Origin: Alteromonas_F sp964429915
GTDB taxonomy: Bacteria > Pseudomonadota > Gammaproteobacteria > Enterobacterales > Alteromonadaceae
Reading direction: 5' to 3'
NCBI GenBank assembly: GCA_964429915.1
Contig: CAYSDZ010000002.1
Location: 62,001 to 126,000 of the forward strand
Length of the DNA: 64,000 nt
Shown: one piece after another, positions 25,886-35,359 of the stretch
Layout: each line of letters begins with the position of its first letter
How positions within the stretch are numbered: position 1 is the stretch's first letter
The notes under the pieces: model-generated
What the model was told of the DNA's origin: nothing
The model's database searches: none
Seen by the model: the letters and a program-made list of their open reading frames with translations, nothing else
Program-made: the position numbers and the translations under genes

Positions 25886-26425
25886 TCATAAAATTATATA
25901 TTTTCCTGTTTCTATTCCATCAATAGTCCAGCTTCCAACGCGGTAACGAATCAGTCGAAGAGTCGGGTGACCCACGTGAGCGGTCATTCTTCTCACCTGA
26001 CGGTTTCGGCCCTCTGAAATGGTGATGGAAAGCCACTGAGTCGGAATATGTTGGCGAAAGCGTACGGGGGGGTGGCGTGCCCACACAGCGGGTGTACCCA
26101 TTAACGATGCCTTGGCAGGGGCCGTTAATCCATCTTTTAACTCTACGCCTTGCTTGAGCGCATTAATAGCGGCTTGGTTTGGTATACCTTCAACTTCAAC
26201 CCAGTATGTTTTAGAAGTTTTATGAACTGGGTTTGCTAATTTATGTTGCAGTTTACCATCGTTTGTTAACACTAAAAGCCCTTCAGAGTCTCTGTCAAGC
26301 CTACCTGCCGGATATACATTCTCGATATCGACATAATTTTTTAATGTGTCTCGGTTGTCTGAGTCGGTAAATTGACTGAGCACATTGAAGGGTTTGTTAA
26401 ATAGTACGACGGTTTGTTTTTTCAT
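25886..26425 (-). CDS. rluE: 23S rRNA pseudouridine synthase RluE family
   Basis: 179 residues, RsuA-family fold without an S4 domain. The catalytic aspartate is in YPAGRLDRDSEGLL near residue 44, and the C-terminal ISEGRNRQVRRMTAHVGHPT is the family RNA-binding motif. E. coli RluE modifies U2457 of 23S rRNA. It is divergent from icd, as in E. coli. Confidence 0.9.
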   Translation of the reverse strand: MKKQTVVLFNKPFNVLSQFTDSDNRDTLKNYVDIENVYPAGRLDRDSEGLLVLTNDGKLQHKLANPVHKTSKTYWVEVEGIPNQAAINALKQGVELKDGLTAPAKASLMGTPAVWARHPPVRFRQHIPTQWLSITISEGRNRQVRRMTAHVGHPTLRLIRYRVGSWTIDGIETGKYIIL

Positions 26426-26485
26426 TATTGATTTTATTAATAGTAGGAATAGTTAAGTTTTATCGCCTTGTTTGTACGCTTTGAC

Positions 26486-26513
26486 TTGTAAGTATGCAAA
26501 CGCACTTTATACT
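26486..26513 (+). promoter_or_regulatory. Candidate icd promoter
   Basis: TTGTAA (26486-26491), a 16-base spacer and TATACT (26508-26513), about 75 bases before the icd ATG in the rluE-icd divergent gap. Supported by box matches only. Confidence 0.4.
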
Positions 26514-26589
26514 ACATATCACAAAATTTTGGACTCGCCCGAGTGGCATCCACTCCAATAAAAGAGCACTCCAACACAAGAGGTAAAGA

Positions 26590-28812
26590 ATGACTCATTC
26601 TAAGTCAACCATCATTTATACAAAAACCGATGAAGCACCAGCGTTAGCGACTTATTCATTGCTACCCATTATCCGTCGATTCGTTCGTTCAGCCGACATT
26701 GATGTAGAAATAAGTGATATTTCTCTTGCCGCCAGAATTTTAGCGCACTTTCCTGATTATTTGGAAGAGAGTCAAAAAACGCCTGATGCCCTCAGTGAAT
26801 TAGGCGAGTTAACCCAAGATGAGTGGGCTAATATTATTAAGCTTCCTAATATCAGCGCCTCAATTCCTCAATTGAAAGACGCCATCGCAGAGTTAAACGA
26901 CAAAGGGTATGCAGTTCCTGCGTTCCCAGATAACGCTCAATCTGACGAAGAAAAAGATATCTTAAGTCGTTACGGCAAGGTACTGGGTAGTGCGGTGAAC
27001 CCTGTGTTGCGAGAAGGAAACTCAGATAGAAGAGCGCCGGGTGCGGTTAAAAATTATGCGAAGAAATTTCCGCACAGTATGGGCGAGTGGAGCCAAGCAT
27101 CACAATCTCATGTATCTTGCTTAAAAAACGGCAGTTTTTTTGAAAGCGAGCAATCGACTACGTTGGATAAAGCCACTTCTGTAAATATTGAGTTTACCGA
27201 CAAAGCTGGTAATAAAACGGTATTGAAAGAGAAGTTAGCCTTACTTGAAGGGGAAGTCATCGACTCTACTTTCATGAGTAAAAAAGCCCTTTGTCAATTC
27301 TTTGAAGAACAAATTGAAGATGCGAAAAAGTCGGGCGTATTATTTTCGTTGCACATGAAAGCAACCATGATGAAAGTGTCTGATCCCATTATTTTCGGCC
27401 ATTGCGTTAAAGTGTTTTTTGCACCTGTATTTGAAAAATACGCAGACTTGTTTGCTGAGCTAGGTGTTAACGCCAACAATGGTTTCGGTAGTGTATTAGA
27501 TAAAATATCAAGCTTGCCTGACGCACAAAGAGCTGAAATAGAAGCTGACATCGAAAAATGTTATGCACAAAGACCTGCTATGGCGATGGTAAATTCAGAC
27601 AAAGGTATTACTAACTTGCATGTGCCAAGTGATATTATTGTCGATGCATCTATGCCTGCGATGATCCGCAATTCAGGACAAATGTGGGGTCCAGATGGTG
27701 AACCCAAAGATACAAAGGCCGTCATTCCCGAAACGACTTATGCCACCATTTATCAGGAAATGATCAATTTCTGTAAAACACACGGGGCGTTTGACCCTAC
27801 CACAATGGGAACGGTGCCAAACGTAGGTTTAATGGCAAAGAAGGCTGAAGAATACGGCTCTCATGACAAAACATTTGAAATGACAGCTGACGGCGTTATG
27901 CGTGTCGTTGACGAGTCTGGCAATGTGCTTCTTGAGCATACTGTAGAAGAAGGTGATATCTGGCGGATGTGTCAGACTAAAGATGAGTCTATTCGCGATT
28001 GGGTTAAGTTAGCGGTAACACGCTCTCGTTTGTCTGGTATGCCGGCCGTATTTTGGTTAGATTCTGCTCGTGCACACGATGCGCAATTAATCGCGAAAGT
28101 GAATACATATCTTAAAGACCACGATACAAAGGGCCTAAATCTCCAAATTTTGCCGCCTGTTCAAGCAATCCGTTTCTCGATGGAAAGAGTGATCAAGGGC
28201 GAAGACACAATTTCTGTAACGGGCAATGTACTACGCGATTATCTCACTGACTTATTCCCAATTTTAGAGCTGGGTACCAGTGCAAAAATGTTGTCAGTGG
28301 TCCCTCTAATGGCAGGCGGTGGCTTGTTTGAAACTGGAGCTGGCGGCTCAGCACCGAAGCATGTTCAGCAGTTTGTTGAAGAGGGGCATTTGCGATGGGA
28401 TTCGTTAGGTGAATTCCTAGCCTTGGGAGTGTCTTTGGAAGATGTCTCCAATAAGCAAGGAAATACAAAAGCGAAAATATTGGCGACGACCCTAGATAAA
28501 GCGACCGAGAGTTTGCTTAACAACAGCAAATCACCGATGCGTAAGGTCGGACAATTGGATAACCGCGGTAGTCATTTTTATTTGGGGCTTTACTGGGCAA
28601 CTGAATTGGCAAACCAAACAGAAGACACCGATCTCGCTGAGGAATTTAAAGGTGTTGCTCAAGCACTGGCGAAGGACGAGGCTAAAATCATTGCTGAGAT
28701 TGATGGGACTCAAGGAAAGTCTGTCGATATAGGCGGGTATTATTTCCCTGACGATGAAAAAGCGTCAGCTGCGATGTGTCCGAGCACCACACTTAACAAC
28801 ATTTTAGCGTAA
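26590..28812 (+). CDS. icd: Isocitrate dehydrogenase, NADP-dependent, monomeric type
   Basis: 740 residues, the length of the monomeric (IDH-II) class, unrelated in fold length to the 416-residue E. coli homodimer. It oxidises isocitrate to 2-oxoglutarate with NADP. Family landmarks include NSDRRAPGAVKNYAKKFPH near residue 140, LHMKATMMKVSDPIIFGH near residue 255 and GAGGSAPKHVQQF near residue 585. AGAGGTAAAG precedes the ATG. It occupies the rluE-adjacent place that the homodimeric gene has in E. coli, and is followed by its own terminator. Confidence 0.97.
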   Translation: MTHSKSTIIYTKTDEAPALATYSLLPIIRRFVRSADIDVEISDISLAARILAHFPDYLEESQKTPDALSELGELTQDEWANIIKLPNISASIPQLKDAIAELNDKGYAVPAFPDNAQSDEEKDILSRYGKVLGSAVNPVLREGNSDRRAPGAVKNYAKKFPHSMGEWSQASQSHVSCLKNGSFFESEQSTTLDKATSVNIEFTDKAGNKTVLKEKLALLEGEVIDSTFMSKKALCQFFEEQIEDAKKSGVLFSLHMKATMMKVSDPIIFGHCVKVFFAPVFEKYADLFAELGVNANNGFGSVLDKISSLPDAQRAEIEADIEKCYAQRPAMAMVNSDKGITNLHVPSDIIVDASMPAMIRNSGQMWGPDGEPKDTKAVIPETTYATIYQEMINFCKTHGAFDPTTMGTVPNVGLMAKKAEEYGSHDKTFEMTADGVMRVVDESGNVLLEHTVEEGDIWRMCQTKDESIRDWVKLAVTRSRLSGMPAVFWLDSARAHDAQLIAKVNTYLKDHDTKGLNLQILPPVQAIRFSMERVIKGEDTISVTGNVLRDYLTDLFPILELGTSAKMLSVVPLMAGGGLFETGAGGSAPKHVQQFVEEGHLRWDSLGEFLALGVSLEDVSNKQGNTKAKILATTLDKATESLLNNSKSPMRKVGQLDNRGSHFYLGLYWATELANQTEDTDLAEEFKGVAQALAKDEAKIIAEIDGTQGKSVDIGGYYFPDDEKASAAMCPSTTLNNILA

Positions 28813-28850
28813 GTGTCGAATTTAATGTGTAGGCTTAAATAGCATTAAAC

Positions 28851-28877
28851 AAAAAACCGGCTGATGCCGGTTTTTTT
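28851..28877 (+). terminator. Intrinsic terminator after icd
   Basis: AAAAAACCGG and CCGGTTTTTT around a six-base loop CTGATG. Lies between convergent icd and cspD and can act on both strands. Confidence 0.85.
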
Positions 28878-28926
28878 ATGAGTTTACAAAAATGTGACGA
28901 TTTCGGGTGTGTCAAGTTGTCAGCAA

Positions 28927-29145
28927 TTATCTCTCTTGCTCGTCTTTTAAACCTATATTCTCAGCATGAAGCCCTTTTGGGCCTTGTTGAATTTCAAACG
29001 TCACTTCTTGTCCTGCTTTTAAAGAGCGGTACCCTTCCATTTGAATGGTAGAGTAATGAGCAAAAATGTCTTCTCCACCTTCTTCCGGAACGATAAAACC
29101 AAACCCCTTAGCATTGTTAAACCACTTCACTTTACCAATTGCCAT
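28927..29145 (-). CDS. cspD: Cold-shock domain protein CspD
   Basis: 72 residues forming one cold-shock domain. RNP1 is KGFGFIV and RNP2 is DIFAHYS; the C-terminal tail GLKDEQER is like CspD and not CspA. In E. coli CspD inhibits replication in stationary phase. It is divergent from clpS, the conserved cspD-clpSA order. AAGGAAGT precedes the ATG. Confidence 0.93.
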   Translation of the reverse strand: MAIGKVKWFNNAKGFGFIVPEEGGEDIFAHYSTIQMEGYRSLKAGQEVTFEIQQGPKGLHAENIGLKDEQER

Positions 29146-29360
29146 AGACCTACTTCCTTTTACTCCTTGAACTCACGTACAACTGACCCCACAATAGTTT
29201 ATAAGTGGAATCCGTAGCCCGTTAACTTTAATACAACAGAATATTTAAATTAACATTTAAACTGTAGATTTTTTGACCATTATCTGTCAATACTTTTTTA
29301 CGGATTAAATTATTTTTTTATTTCATCGAAAATTAATTGCGCTAAAGCACACATTGGATT

Positions 29361-29681
29361 ATGAGTAAAGATAACACAATAGACAGTAACGATAATGGTC
29401 AGATAGAGGCGGTTAGAAAAAAAACGCAACCTCCTCCAATGTATAAGGTCATACTTAATAACGACGACTACACTCCCATGGATTTTGTTGTCAGTGTATT
29501 AACCACGTTTTTCAGTATGGATTTGGAAAAAGCAAATCAGGTTATGTTAACCGTGCATTATCACGGCAAAGCAATATGTGGCATCTATACTGCTGAGATA
29601 GCAGAAACAAAAGTGATGCAAGTTAATCAATACGCCCGTAAGCATCAGCATCCATTGATGTGCACTATGGAACCAGCGTAA
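29361..29681 (+). CDS. clpS: ATP-dependent Clp protease adaptor
   Basis: 106 residues. The N-degron pocket region is seen in YKVILNNDDYTPMDFVV and VMLTVHYHGKAICGIYTAEIAETK, with a flexible N-terminal arm before it (residues 1-25). It delivers proteins bearing Leu, Phe, Trp or Tyr N termini to ClpAP. It lies 19 bases before clpA. The window also has aat and bpt, which create such N termini. Confidence 0.97.
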   Translation: MSKDNTIDSNDNGQIEAVRKKTQPPPMYKVILNNDDYTPMDFVVSVLTTFFSMDLEKANQVMLTVHYHGKAICGIYTAEIAETKVMQVNQYARKHQHPLMCTMEPA

Positions 29682-29700
29682 CAAATAAAAGGCGGTCATT

Positions 29701-31977
29701 ATGTTAAATAAAGATTTAGAACGCACGTTGAATGAAGCGTTTGTATTCGCAAGAGAGCATCGCCATGAATTTATGACGGTAGAGCACCTGTTGCTCGCTC
29801 TACTTGATAACCCCGCTGCAAAAGAAGCATTACACGCTTGTGGCGCAAATGTTGATTCTATTAAGACTGAATTGTTAGAGTTCGTTAAAGACACAACGCC
29901 GCTTATTCTTGAAGACCAGTTAAAAGAACGTGAAACCCAACCAACCTTGGGTTTTCAGCGCGTGTTACAACGAGCGGTGTTTCATGTTCAATCCTCAGGA
30001 AAAGAAGAGGTGACAGGGGCCAATGTATTGGTGGCAATATTTAGTGAGCAGGAATCTCAAGCGGTATATATTCTTAAAAAAGCCGACGTTACTCGTTTAG
30101 ACGTTGTAAATTATATTAGCCACGGTGTCAGTAAACAAGACGAAGAAGCAACAGGTCAAACTGAAGACGTTGAAGAAGCCAGTGACAACGAAGAAAATAG
30201 CTCACCGCTGCATCGATTTGCAACTAATTTAAATGTGTTGGCCAAGGACGGAAAAATAGATCCTTTGATTGGTCGTGAAACAGAAGTCGAAAGAACCATT
30301 CAAATTTTATGTCGCCGAAGAAAAAACAATCCTTTGCTTGTCGGCGAAGCTGGTGTAGGTAAAACGGCAATAGCAGAAGGTTTAGCTTATCGCATCGTTC
30401 ACGAAGATGTGCCTGAGGTAATCGCGAATTGTACTGTTCATTCATTAGATTTGGGTGGCTTACTGGCAGGTACAAAATACCGTGGAGATTTTGAAAAGCG
30501 CCTCAAAGGTATTTTAAAAGAATTAACTAAAGATCCGGACGCCATTTTGTTTATCGACGAAATCCATACCATCATTGGTGCAGGTGCTGCATCAGGTGGG
30601 GTTATGGATGCGTCTAACTTACTTAAGCCTAAACTCAGCAGTGGTGAGCTACGCTGTATCGGTTCAACGACTTATCAGGAATATCAAGGGATTTTCGAGA
30701 AAGATCGCGCATTGGCACGTCGCTTCCAAAAAGTTGACGTTGTAGAGCCAAGTGTTAGTGATACAGCCAAAATTTTACAAGGTTTAAAGCCTCGATATGA
30801 AGAGCATCACAGCGTAAGATTTACTCAAAAGGCGTTGATGGCAGCCGCAGAGTTGTCGGCTAAATATATTAATGAGCGCCACTTACCTGACAAAGCGATT
30901 GACGTTATGGATGAGGCAGGGGCAAGCCAACAGTTGCTACCTCAGTCAAAGCGCAAAAAGACCATTAACGTATCTGATATTGAGCAAATTATTGCCAAAA
31001 TGGCGAGGATCCCAGAAAAGTCTGTCTCAAACTCTGACAAGGAAGTACTTAAAAACTTGGGTAGAAATTTAAAGATGGTGGTATTTGGCCAAGACCAGGC
31101 AATAGAAACACTTACCGATGCCATCCATTTGTCTCGTTCAGGGTTAGGAGCAGAAAACAAACCTATTGGAAGTTTCATGTTTGCTGGTCCTACAGGGGTA
31201 GGTAAAACCGAGGTCACTCAGCAGCTCGCGAATATTATGAATGTTGAGCTAGTGAGGTTTGACATGTCTGAGTATATGGAGCGTCATTCTGTGAGTCGTC
31301 TTATTGGAGCTCCTCCAGGTTATGTCGGTTTCGACCAAGGCGGTTTGTTAACCGACGCGGTAATCAAAAACCCCTACAGTGTTGTTTTATTGGATGAAAT
31401 AGAAAAAGCGCACAGCGACATTTACAATATTCTGTTGCAAGTGATGGACCACGGAACATTGACAGACAACAATGGACGAAAGGTTGATTTCAGAAACGTT
31501 GTATTGGTTATGACAACAAATGCTGGTGTTCAAGAGACAGTGAGGAAGTCAATTGGATTCAAGCAGCAGGACCATAGTCACGATGCGATGTCTGAAATTA
31601 ATAAGGTTTTTACACCTGAATTCCGCAATCGCTTGGATGGAATTATTTGGTTCAATCACTTACAACAAGATGTGATTTTACAAGTTGTCGATAAGTTTCT
31701 TACCGAGTTGCAAGCCCAGCTAGATGCGAAGCAAGTGACTATTAACGTCACTGACGAGGCACGAGCTTACCTTGCTGAAAAAGGCTACGACAAGAGCATG
31801 GGCGCTCGACCAATGGCTCGCTTAATCAAAGAGGAATTGAAAAAGGAACTGGCAAATGAGTTGTTGTTTGGTAAGCTATCTAAAGGTGGCAGTGTTTCGA
31901 TAGATATCAAACAAAATTCATTGAGTTTCGATTATTCTAGTCTAGATGAAAAAACAGAAGAAACAGAATCTAGCTAG
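29701..31977 (+). CDS. clpA: ATP-dependent Clp protease ATPase subunit
   Basis: 758 residues, as in E. coli. Clp N-domain (1-145), AAA+ module 1 with Walker A GEAGVGKTAIAEG near residue 215, AAA+ module 2 with Walker A GPTGVGKTEVTQQ near residue 495, and Walker B motifs FIDEIHT and LLDEIEK. There is no M-domain, separating it from ClpB. The ClpP-contacting IGL-type loop is plausibly the segment around KSIGFKQQ. It unfolds substrates for ClpP, whose gene is not in the window. GGCGG precedes the ATG. Confidence 0.97.
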   Translation: MLNKDLERTLNEAFVFAREHRHEFMTVEHLLLALLDNPAAKEALHACGANVDSIKTELLEFVKDTTPLILEDQLKERETQPTLGFQRVLQRAVFHVQSSGKEEVTGANVLVAIFSEQESQAVYILKKADVTRLDVVNYISHGVSKQDEEATGQTEDVEEASDNEENSSPLHRFATNLNVLAKDGKIDPLIGRETEVERTIQILCRRRKNNPLLVGEAGVGKTAIAEGLAYRIVHEDVPEVIANCTVHSLDLGGLLAGTKYRGDFEKRLKGILKELTKDPDAILFIDEIHTIIGAGAASGGVMDASNLLKPKLSSGELRCIGSTTYQEYQGIFEKDRALARRFQKVDVVEPSVSDTAKILQGLKPRYEEHHSVRFTQKALMAAAELSAKYINERHLPDKAIDVMDEAGASQQLLPQSKRKKTINVSDIEQIIAKMARIPEKSVSNSDKEVLKNLGRNLKMVVFGQDQAIETLTDAIHLSRSGLGAENKPIGSFMFAGPTGVGKTEVTQQLANIMNVELVRFDMSEYMERHSVSRLIGAPPGYVGFDQGGLLTDAVIKNPYSVVLLDEIEKAHSDIYNILLQVMDHGTLTDNNGRKVDFRNVVLVMTTNAGVQETVRKSIGFKQQDHSHDAMSEINKVFTPEFRNRLDGIIWFNHLQQDVILQVVDKFLTELQAQLDAKQVTINVTDEARAYLAEKGYDKSMGARPMARLIKEELKKELANELLFGKLSKGGSVSIDIKQNSLSFDYSSLDEKTEETESS

Positions 31978-32003
31978 GAAAGACGCTCAGAAAGGATAGG
32001 TAG

Positions 32004-32032
32004 AAAAGCCTCGGATAACCGAGGCTTTTTGC
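32004..32032. terminator. Bidirectional terminator between clpA and infA
   Basis: AAAAGCCTCGG and CCGAGGCTTTTT around an ATAA loop. It serves the two convergent genes. Confidence 0.85.
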
Positions 32033-32250
32033 TATCTGGCTCGATAAATAATACGGCCTTTACTTAGATCGTATGGCGTCATCTCTACCGTTACTTTATC
32101 GCCGGTTAAGATACGAATATAGTTTTTACGCATTTTTCCAGAAATGTGCGCCGTAACCACGTGCCCATTTTCTAGTTCAACTCTAAACATAGTGTTTGGA
32201 AGTGTATCTAAAACCGTACCTTCCATTTCTATACAATCTTCTTTAGCCAT
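32032..32250 (-). CDS. infA: Translation initiation factor IF-1
   Basis: 72 residues, one S1-like OB fold (ENGHVVTAHISGKMRKNYIRI, then GDKVTVEMTPYDLSKGRI). Essential factor binding the ribosomal A site at initiation. It lies 75 bases after bpt on the same strand. The length is identical to E. coli IF-1. Confidence 0.98.
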   Translation of the reverse strand: MAKEDCIEMEGTVLDTLPNTMFRVELENGHVVTAHISGKMRKNYIRILTGDKVTVEMTPYDLSKGRIIYRAR

Positions 32251-32325
32251 CTAGCCAATGTACCTCAAATAAGTCATATTTTTGCCGCGCAGACATTAAC
32301 CAATATGACGCTGTGTGTAAAGCAG

Positions 32326-33042
32326 TTACTTTGTATTTTTACCAAATAACGTCCATTTTCCCTTAATAAATTGCTCCTGAGGATGAAATTTATTCTTGTA
32401 CGCCATTTTTCGACAGGCATCAACTTGATAACCAAGATACAAGTAAGGCTTGTTCATCTGTTTTGCAAAATCAATTTGCTGCATGATCATTACCGTACCA
32501 GGGGAACAATGTTCATAATCTGGATCAAAAAACGTGTACAAAGCTGATAACGCTTGACGAAACACATCGGTTATCGCAACGGCAACCAATTTGTCTCCAT
32601 CGTAAGCTTCGAGTAAATGGGGAGCATGCCAAGAACACTGAGCAAACTGGTCAAATTGTTCTCTTGAGGGAGGATACATAGTGCCGTCGGGGTGTCGTTC
32701 ACAGATATATTTTTCGTAAAGCTCAAAATGCTGTTTGTTAAGTTGTCTGGTGAGTTGAAACTGCCAATGGGAGGATTTGTTTAAAATGCGTCGCTGACTT
32801 TTGCTAGGGCTAAACTCATTGGCTCTTACTCTGACTGACTTACAGGCTTGGCATTGTGCGCAATGTGGTCTGTAAACCTGATCGCCGCTGCGTCTAAAGC
32901 CTTCAGTAATTAACCATTCATAGTACGATGAGCGCATGATGCCATCGGGTGGCATGCACACTAAAAGCTGTTCTTTTTCACTGCTTAAATAGTTACACTG
33001 GTATGCTTGAGTCAGTCCAAATTTTATACCGGACAATACCAT
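32326..33042 (-). CDS. bpt: Aspartate/glutamate leucyltransferase (Bpt)
   Basis: 238 residues from the ATG at 33042; an ATG six codons upstream is possible. Members of this ATE1-like family add Leu to N-terminal Asp or Glu, creating an N-degron. The four-cysteine-like region YRPHCAQCQACKSVRVRAN near residue 60 and YLGYQVDACRKMAYKNKFHPQE near the end are the signatures. The start overlaps the aat end by 19 bases. Together with Aat, ClpS and ClpA it completes the bacterial N-end rule set in this window. Confidence 0.92.
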   Translation of the reverse strand: MVLSGIKFGLTQAYQCNYLSSEKEQLLVCMPPDGIMRSSYYEWLITEGFRRSGDQVYRPHCAQCQACKSVRVRANEFSPSKSQRRILNKSSHWQFQLTRQLNKQHFELYEKYICERHPDGTMYPPSREQFDQFAQCSWHAPHLLEAYDGDKLVAVAITDVFRQALSALYTFFDPDYEHCSPGTVMIMQQIDFAKQMNKPYLYLGYQVDACRKMAYKNKFHPQEQFIKGKWTLFGKNTK

Positions 33043-33755
33043 AAGTCCCGAGCTTGCCACAATTCATTAGGTAAGCTTTGTCGATTTGCGTTTTTCAAGC
33101 GTTTTAAAAACGTATGTCGTGACAAAGTGTTAGCGCCTAGAGACAGTAGATGCTCCGTAGGCATTTGGCAATCAACAAATGATTGCTTAAAAGGGCTCAA
33201 TAGTTGAATCAACATTGCCATTGCAGCTTTAGATGCGTTGCTAGCACGATGAAACATGGATTCGCCGCAAAATACGCTATCTGTCACTACACCATACAAG
33301 CCCCCAACCAGATTCTTATCTTTCCACACTTCAATCGAATGAGCAAAACCCAATTTGTGAAGATGCATGTAGGCGTCAATCATGTCGTCGGTGATCCAAG
33401 TGCCAGACGATGGTCTTCCGGCCTGAAAGCGGGGGATGTGTGCACAGTGCTGAATGACCTCATCAAAGGCAACATTGATGGTAAATTCGAAGCGGCTTTT
33501 GCGTAGGGTTTTAGCCATGCTTTTGCTTAGGTAAAACGCGTGACAATCGACAATACATCTTTGCGAAGGAGACCACCATAATATGGGCTCTTCCTCACTA
33601 AACCATGGAAAGATTCCGCTGCGATAGGCATCTATTAATCTTGAGGACGATAAGTCACCGCCAAAGGCAAGCAAGCCATCCGGTTCACGAAGCGCCGCTT
33701 CTACAGGTGGAAACGGCCTTCCTGAGTCTATAGACGGCAGAGAAATAGCTGCCAT
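33024..33755 (-). CDS. aat: Leucyl/phenylalanyl-tRNA-protein transferase
   Basis: 243 residues. Transfers Leu or Phe from tRNA to N-terminal Lys/Arg. The N-terminal FPPVEAALREPDGLLAFGGDL and the core YRSGIFPWFSEEEPILWWSP are highly typical, as is GVVTDSVFCGESMFHRASNASK. It follows trxB by six bases and overlaps bpt, so trxB-aat-bpt is one transcription unit. E. coli has the same neighbours with cydCD between. Confidence 0.97.
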   Translation of the reverse strand: MAAISLPSIDSGRPFPPVEAALREPDGLLAFGGDLSSSRLIDAYRSGIFPWFSEEEPILWWSPSQRCIVDCHAFYLSKSMAKTLRKSRFEFTINVAFDEVIQHCAHIPRFQAGRPSSGTWITDDMIDAYMHLHKLGFAHSIEVWKDKNLVGGLYGVVTDSVFCGESMFHRASNASKAAMAMLIQLLSPFKQSFVDCQMPTEHLLSLGANTLSRHTFLKRLKNANRQSLPNELWQARDLWYCPV

Positions 33756-33761
33756 AAACGT

Positions 33762-34715
33762 TTATGCGGTTCCGTCTAAATACTTTTCGGCATCCAAGGC
33801 AGCCATACAGCCTGTGCCAGCAGAGGTAATGGCTTGGCGATAAATATGGTCGCTAACATCACCCGCAGCAAATACGCCTTCAACACTGGTTTGCGTAGCA
33901 TTACCCTCGGTGCCGCTTTTTACCGTTAAATAACCATCCTTCATATTGAGTTGGCCTTCAAAAATGCCGGTATTAGGTTGATGGCCTATGGCAATAAAGA
34001 CACCCATAAGCTGTATGTCTTCTATGCTCCCATCTTGCGTATCTTTAATTTTAATACCCGTTACACCCATGTCATCACCCACCACTTCTTCAAGCGTTTT
34101 GTTGAAGTGAATAGTGACATTGCCATTGGCCGCTTTGTCCATTAAACGTTGGCTAAGGATTTTTTCACTTCTAAAACTATCGCGCCTATGAATAACGTGT
34201 ACTTCTGATGCAATATTAGATAGGTAAAGTGCTTCTTCAACCGCCGTATTTCCCCCTCCAACAACCGCAACTTTCTGATTGCGATAAAAGAATCCGTCAC
34301 AGGTAGCACAAGCAGATACGCCTTTTCCTGAAAAGGCTTGTTCCGATTCTAGCCCTAAATACTTGGCTGAAGCACCAGTTGCTATAATCAGCGCATCACA
34401 GGTATAAGTTTGATTATCACCATAAAGGGTGTACGGTTTTTTAGATAAATCAGTTTTGTTTATGTGATCAAATACGATTTCAGTATCAAATTTTTCAGCA
34501 TGCTTCTGCATTCTTACCATAAGATCGGGCCCAGTAAGATCGTCAGGATCGCCCGGCCAGTTTTCTACTTCGGTGGTGGTAGTGAGTTGCCCACCTTGCT
34601 GAATGCCAGTAATAAGAACTGGATTTAAATTTGCTCTCGCTGCGTAAACGGCGGCAGAATAACCTGCAGGACCCGAGCCCAAAATAAGTAGGCGTACGTG
34701 TCGACTATCTGACAT
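33762..34715 (-). CDS. trxB: Thioredoxin reductase
   Basis: 317 residues from the ATG at 34715, which has GGAG six bases before it; an ATG four codons upstream has none. FAD motif GSGPAGYSAAVYAA near residue 14, redox pair in SACATCDGFFYRN near residue 135, NADPH motif GGGNTAVEEALYL near residue 155, and the C-terminal FAD contact GVFAAGDVSDH. It reduces thioredoxin with NADPH. Confidence 0.97.
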   Translation of the reverse strand: MSDSRHVRLLILGSGPAGYSAAVYAARANLNPVLITGIQQGGQLTTTTEVENWPGDPDDLTGPDLMVRMQKHAEKFDTEIVFDHINKTDLSKKPYTLYGDNQTYTCDALIIATGASAKYLGLESEQAFSGKGVSACATCDGFFYRNQKVAVVGGGNTAVEEALYLSNIASEVHVIHRRDSFRSEKILSQRLMDKAANGNVTIHFNKTLEEVVGDDMGVTGIKIKDTQDGSIEDIQLMGVFIAIGHQPNTGIFEGQLNMKDGYLTVKSGTEGNATQTSVEGVFAAGDVSDHIYRQAITSAGTGCMAALDAEKYLDGTA

Positions 34716-34861
34716 AACATTCTCCAAAATTCACATGTGAAGCCATGTAACTAATTTGATACTTCATTAGGTAGGGACAAATCATTAATATTCAACAAAG
34801 GATACAGCAATTCAGGCTATTATTTTAATCAAATAAAAATTCTTTCTTGTGTTTGCTGTCG

Positions 34862-34867
34862 TATAAT
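34862..34867 (+). promoter_or_regulatory. -10 box of the yfbV promoter
   Basis: A consensus TATAAT 23 bases before the yfbV ATG, with only a weak -35 (TTCTTT, 16 bases upstream). The AAGGAG at 34877-34882 is the ribosome-binding site. Confidence 0.45.
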
Positions 34868-34889
34868 CTTTTCACCTAAGGAGAAAATT

Positions 34890-35336
34890 ATGAATTCATC
34901 CCTCTTTTCACTGTTCCATGATGGTCAGCGTTACATGAAACTATGGCCTAAAGACAAAGCGTTGAATTCTCTTTTACCAGAGGGGAGGGTAATATCAGCG
35001 ACGGATTTAGCGATAAAAGTAATGCCACCTCTCGCTGTTCTTGCTAGTGCATCGCTTGTTCAAATACATGGGCTAAACTACTTACCTCAAGCTATTGCAG
35101 TAGCGGCATTTTTCCTTACATTACCCATGCAAGGCATGTTGTGGCTAGGGCATCGCTCAAATCAGTTACTTCCGCCTAATTTAAAAGCTTGGTATAAAGA
35201 GGTACACGCAACTTTAGTTGCACATGGATGCCGTTTAGACAGTGTGAAGAAGTCACCGAGGTATGTTGAGTTAGCAGCTATGCTAAAAACGGCTTTTAGT
35301 GAAATGGATAAAGCATTTACCCGACAACTTTTATAA
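34890..35336 (+). CDS. yfbV: YfbV/DUF412 family membrane protein
   Basis: 148 residues with two membrane helices (about 46-62 and 67-88) and a soluble C-terminal half. The N-terminal FSLFHDGQRYMKLWPKDK and the central LPMQGMLWLGHRSNQLLP are strongly conserved in the UPF0208/YfbV family. Function is unknown; E. coli YfbV was linked to keeping the Ter macrodomain insulated. Monocistronic, convergent with sppA. Confidence 0.9.
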   Translation: MNSSLFSLFHDGQRYMKLWPKDKALNSLLPEGRVISATDLAIKVMPPLAVLASASLVQIHGLNYLPQAIAVAAFFLTLPMQGMLWLGHRSNQLLPPNLKAWYKEVHATLVAHGCRLDSVKKSPRYVELAAMLKTAFSEMDKAFTRQLL

Positions 35337-35359
35337 ATAAAGTTGCCGGGAAAAACTGG

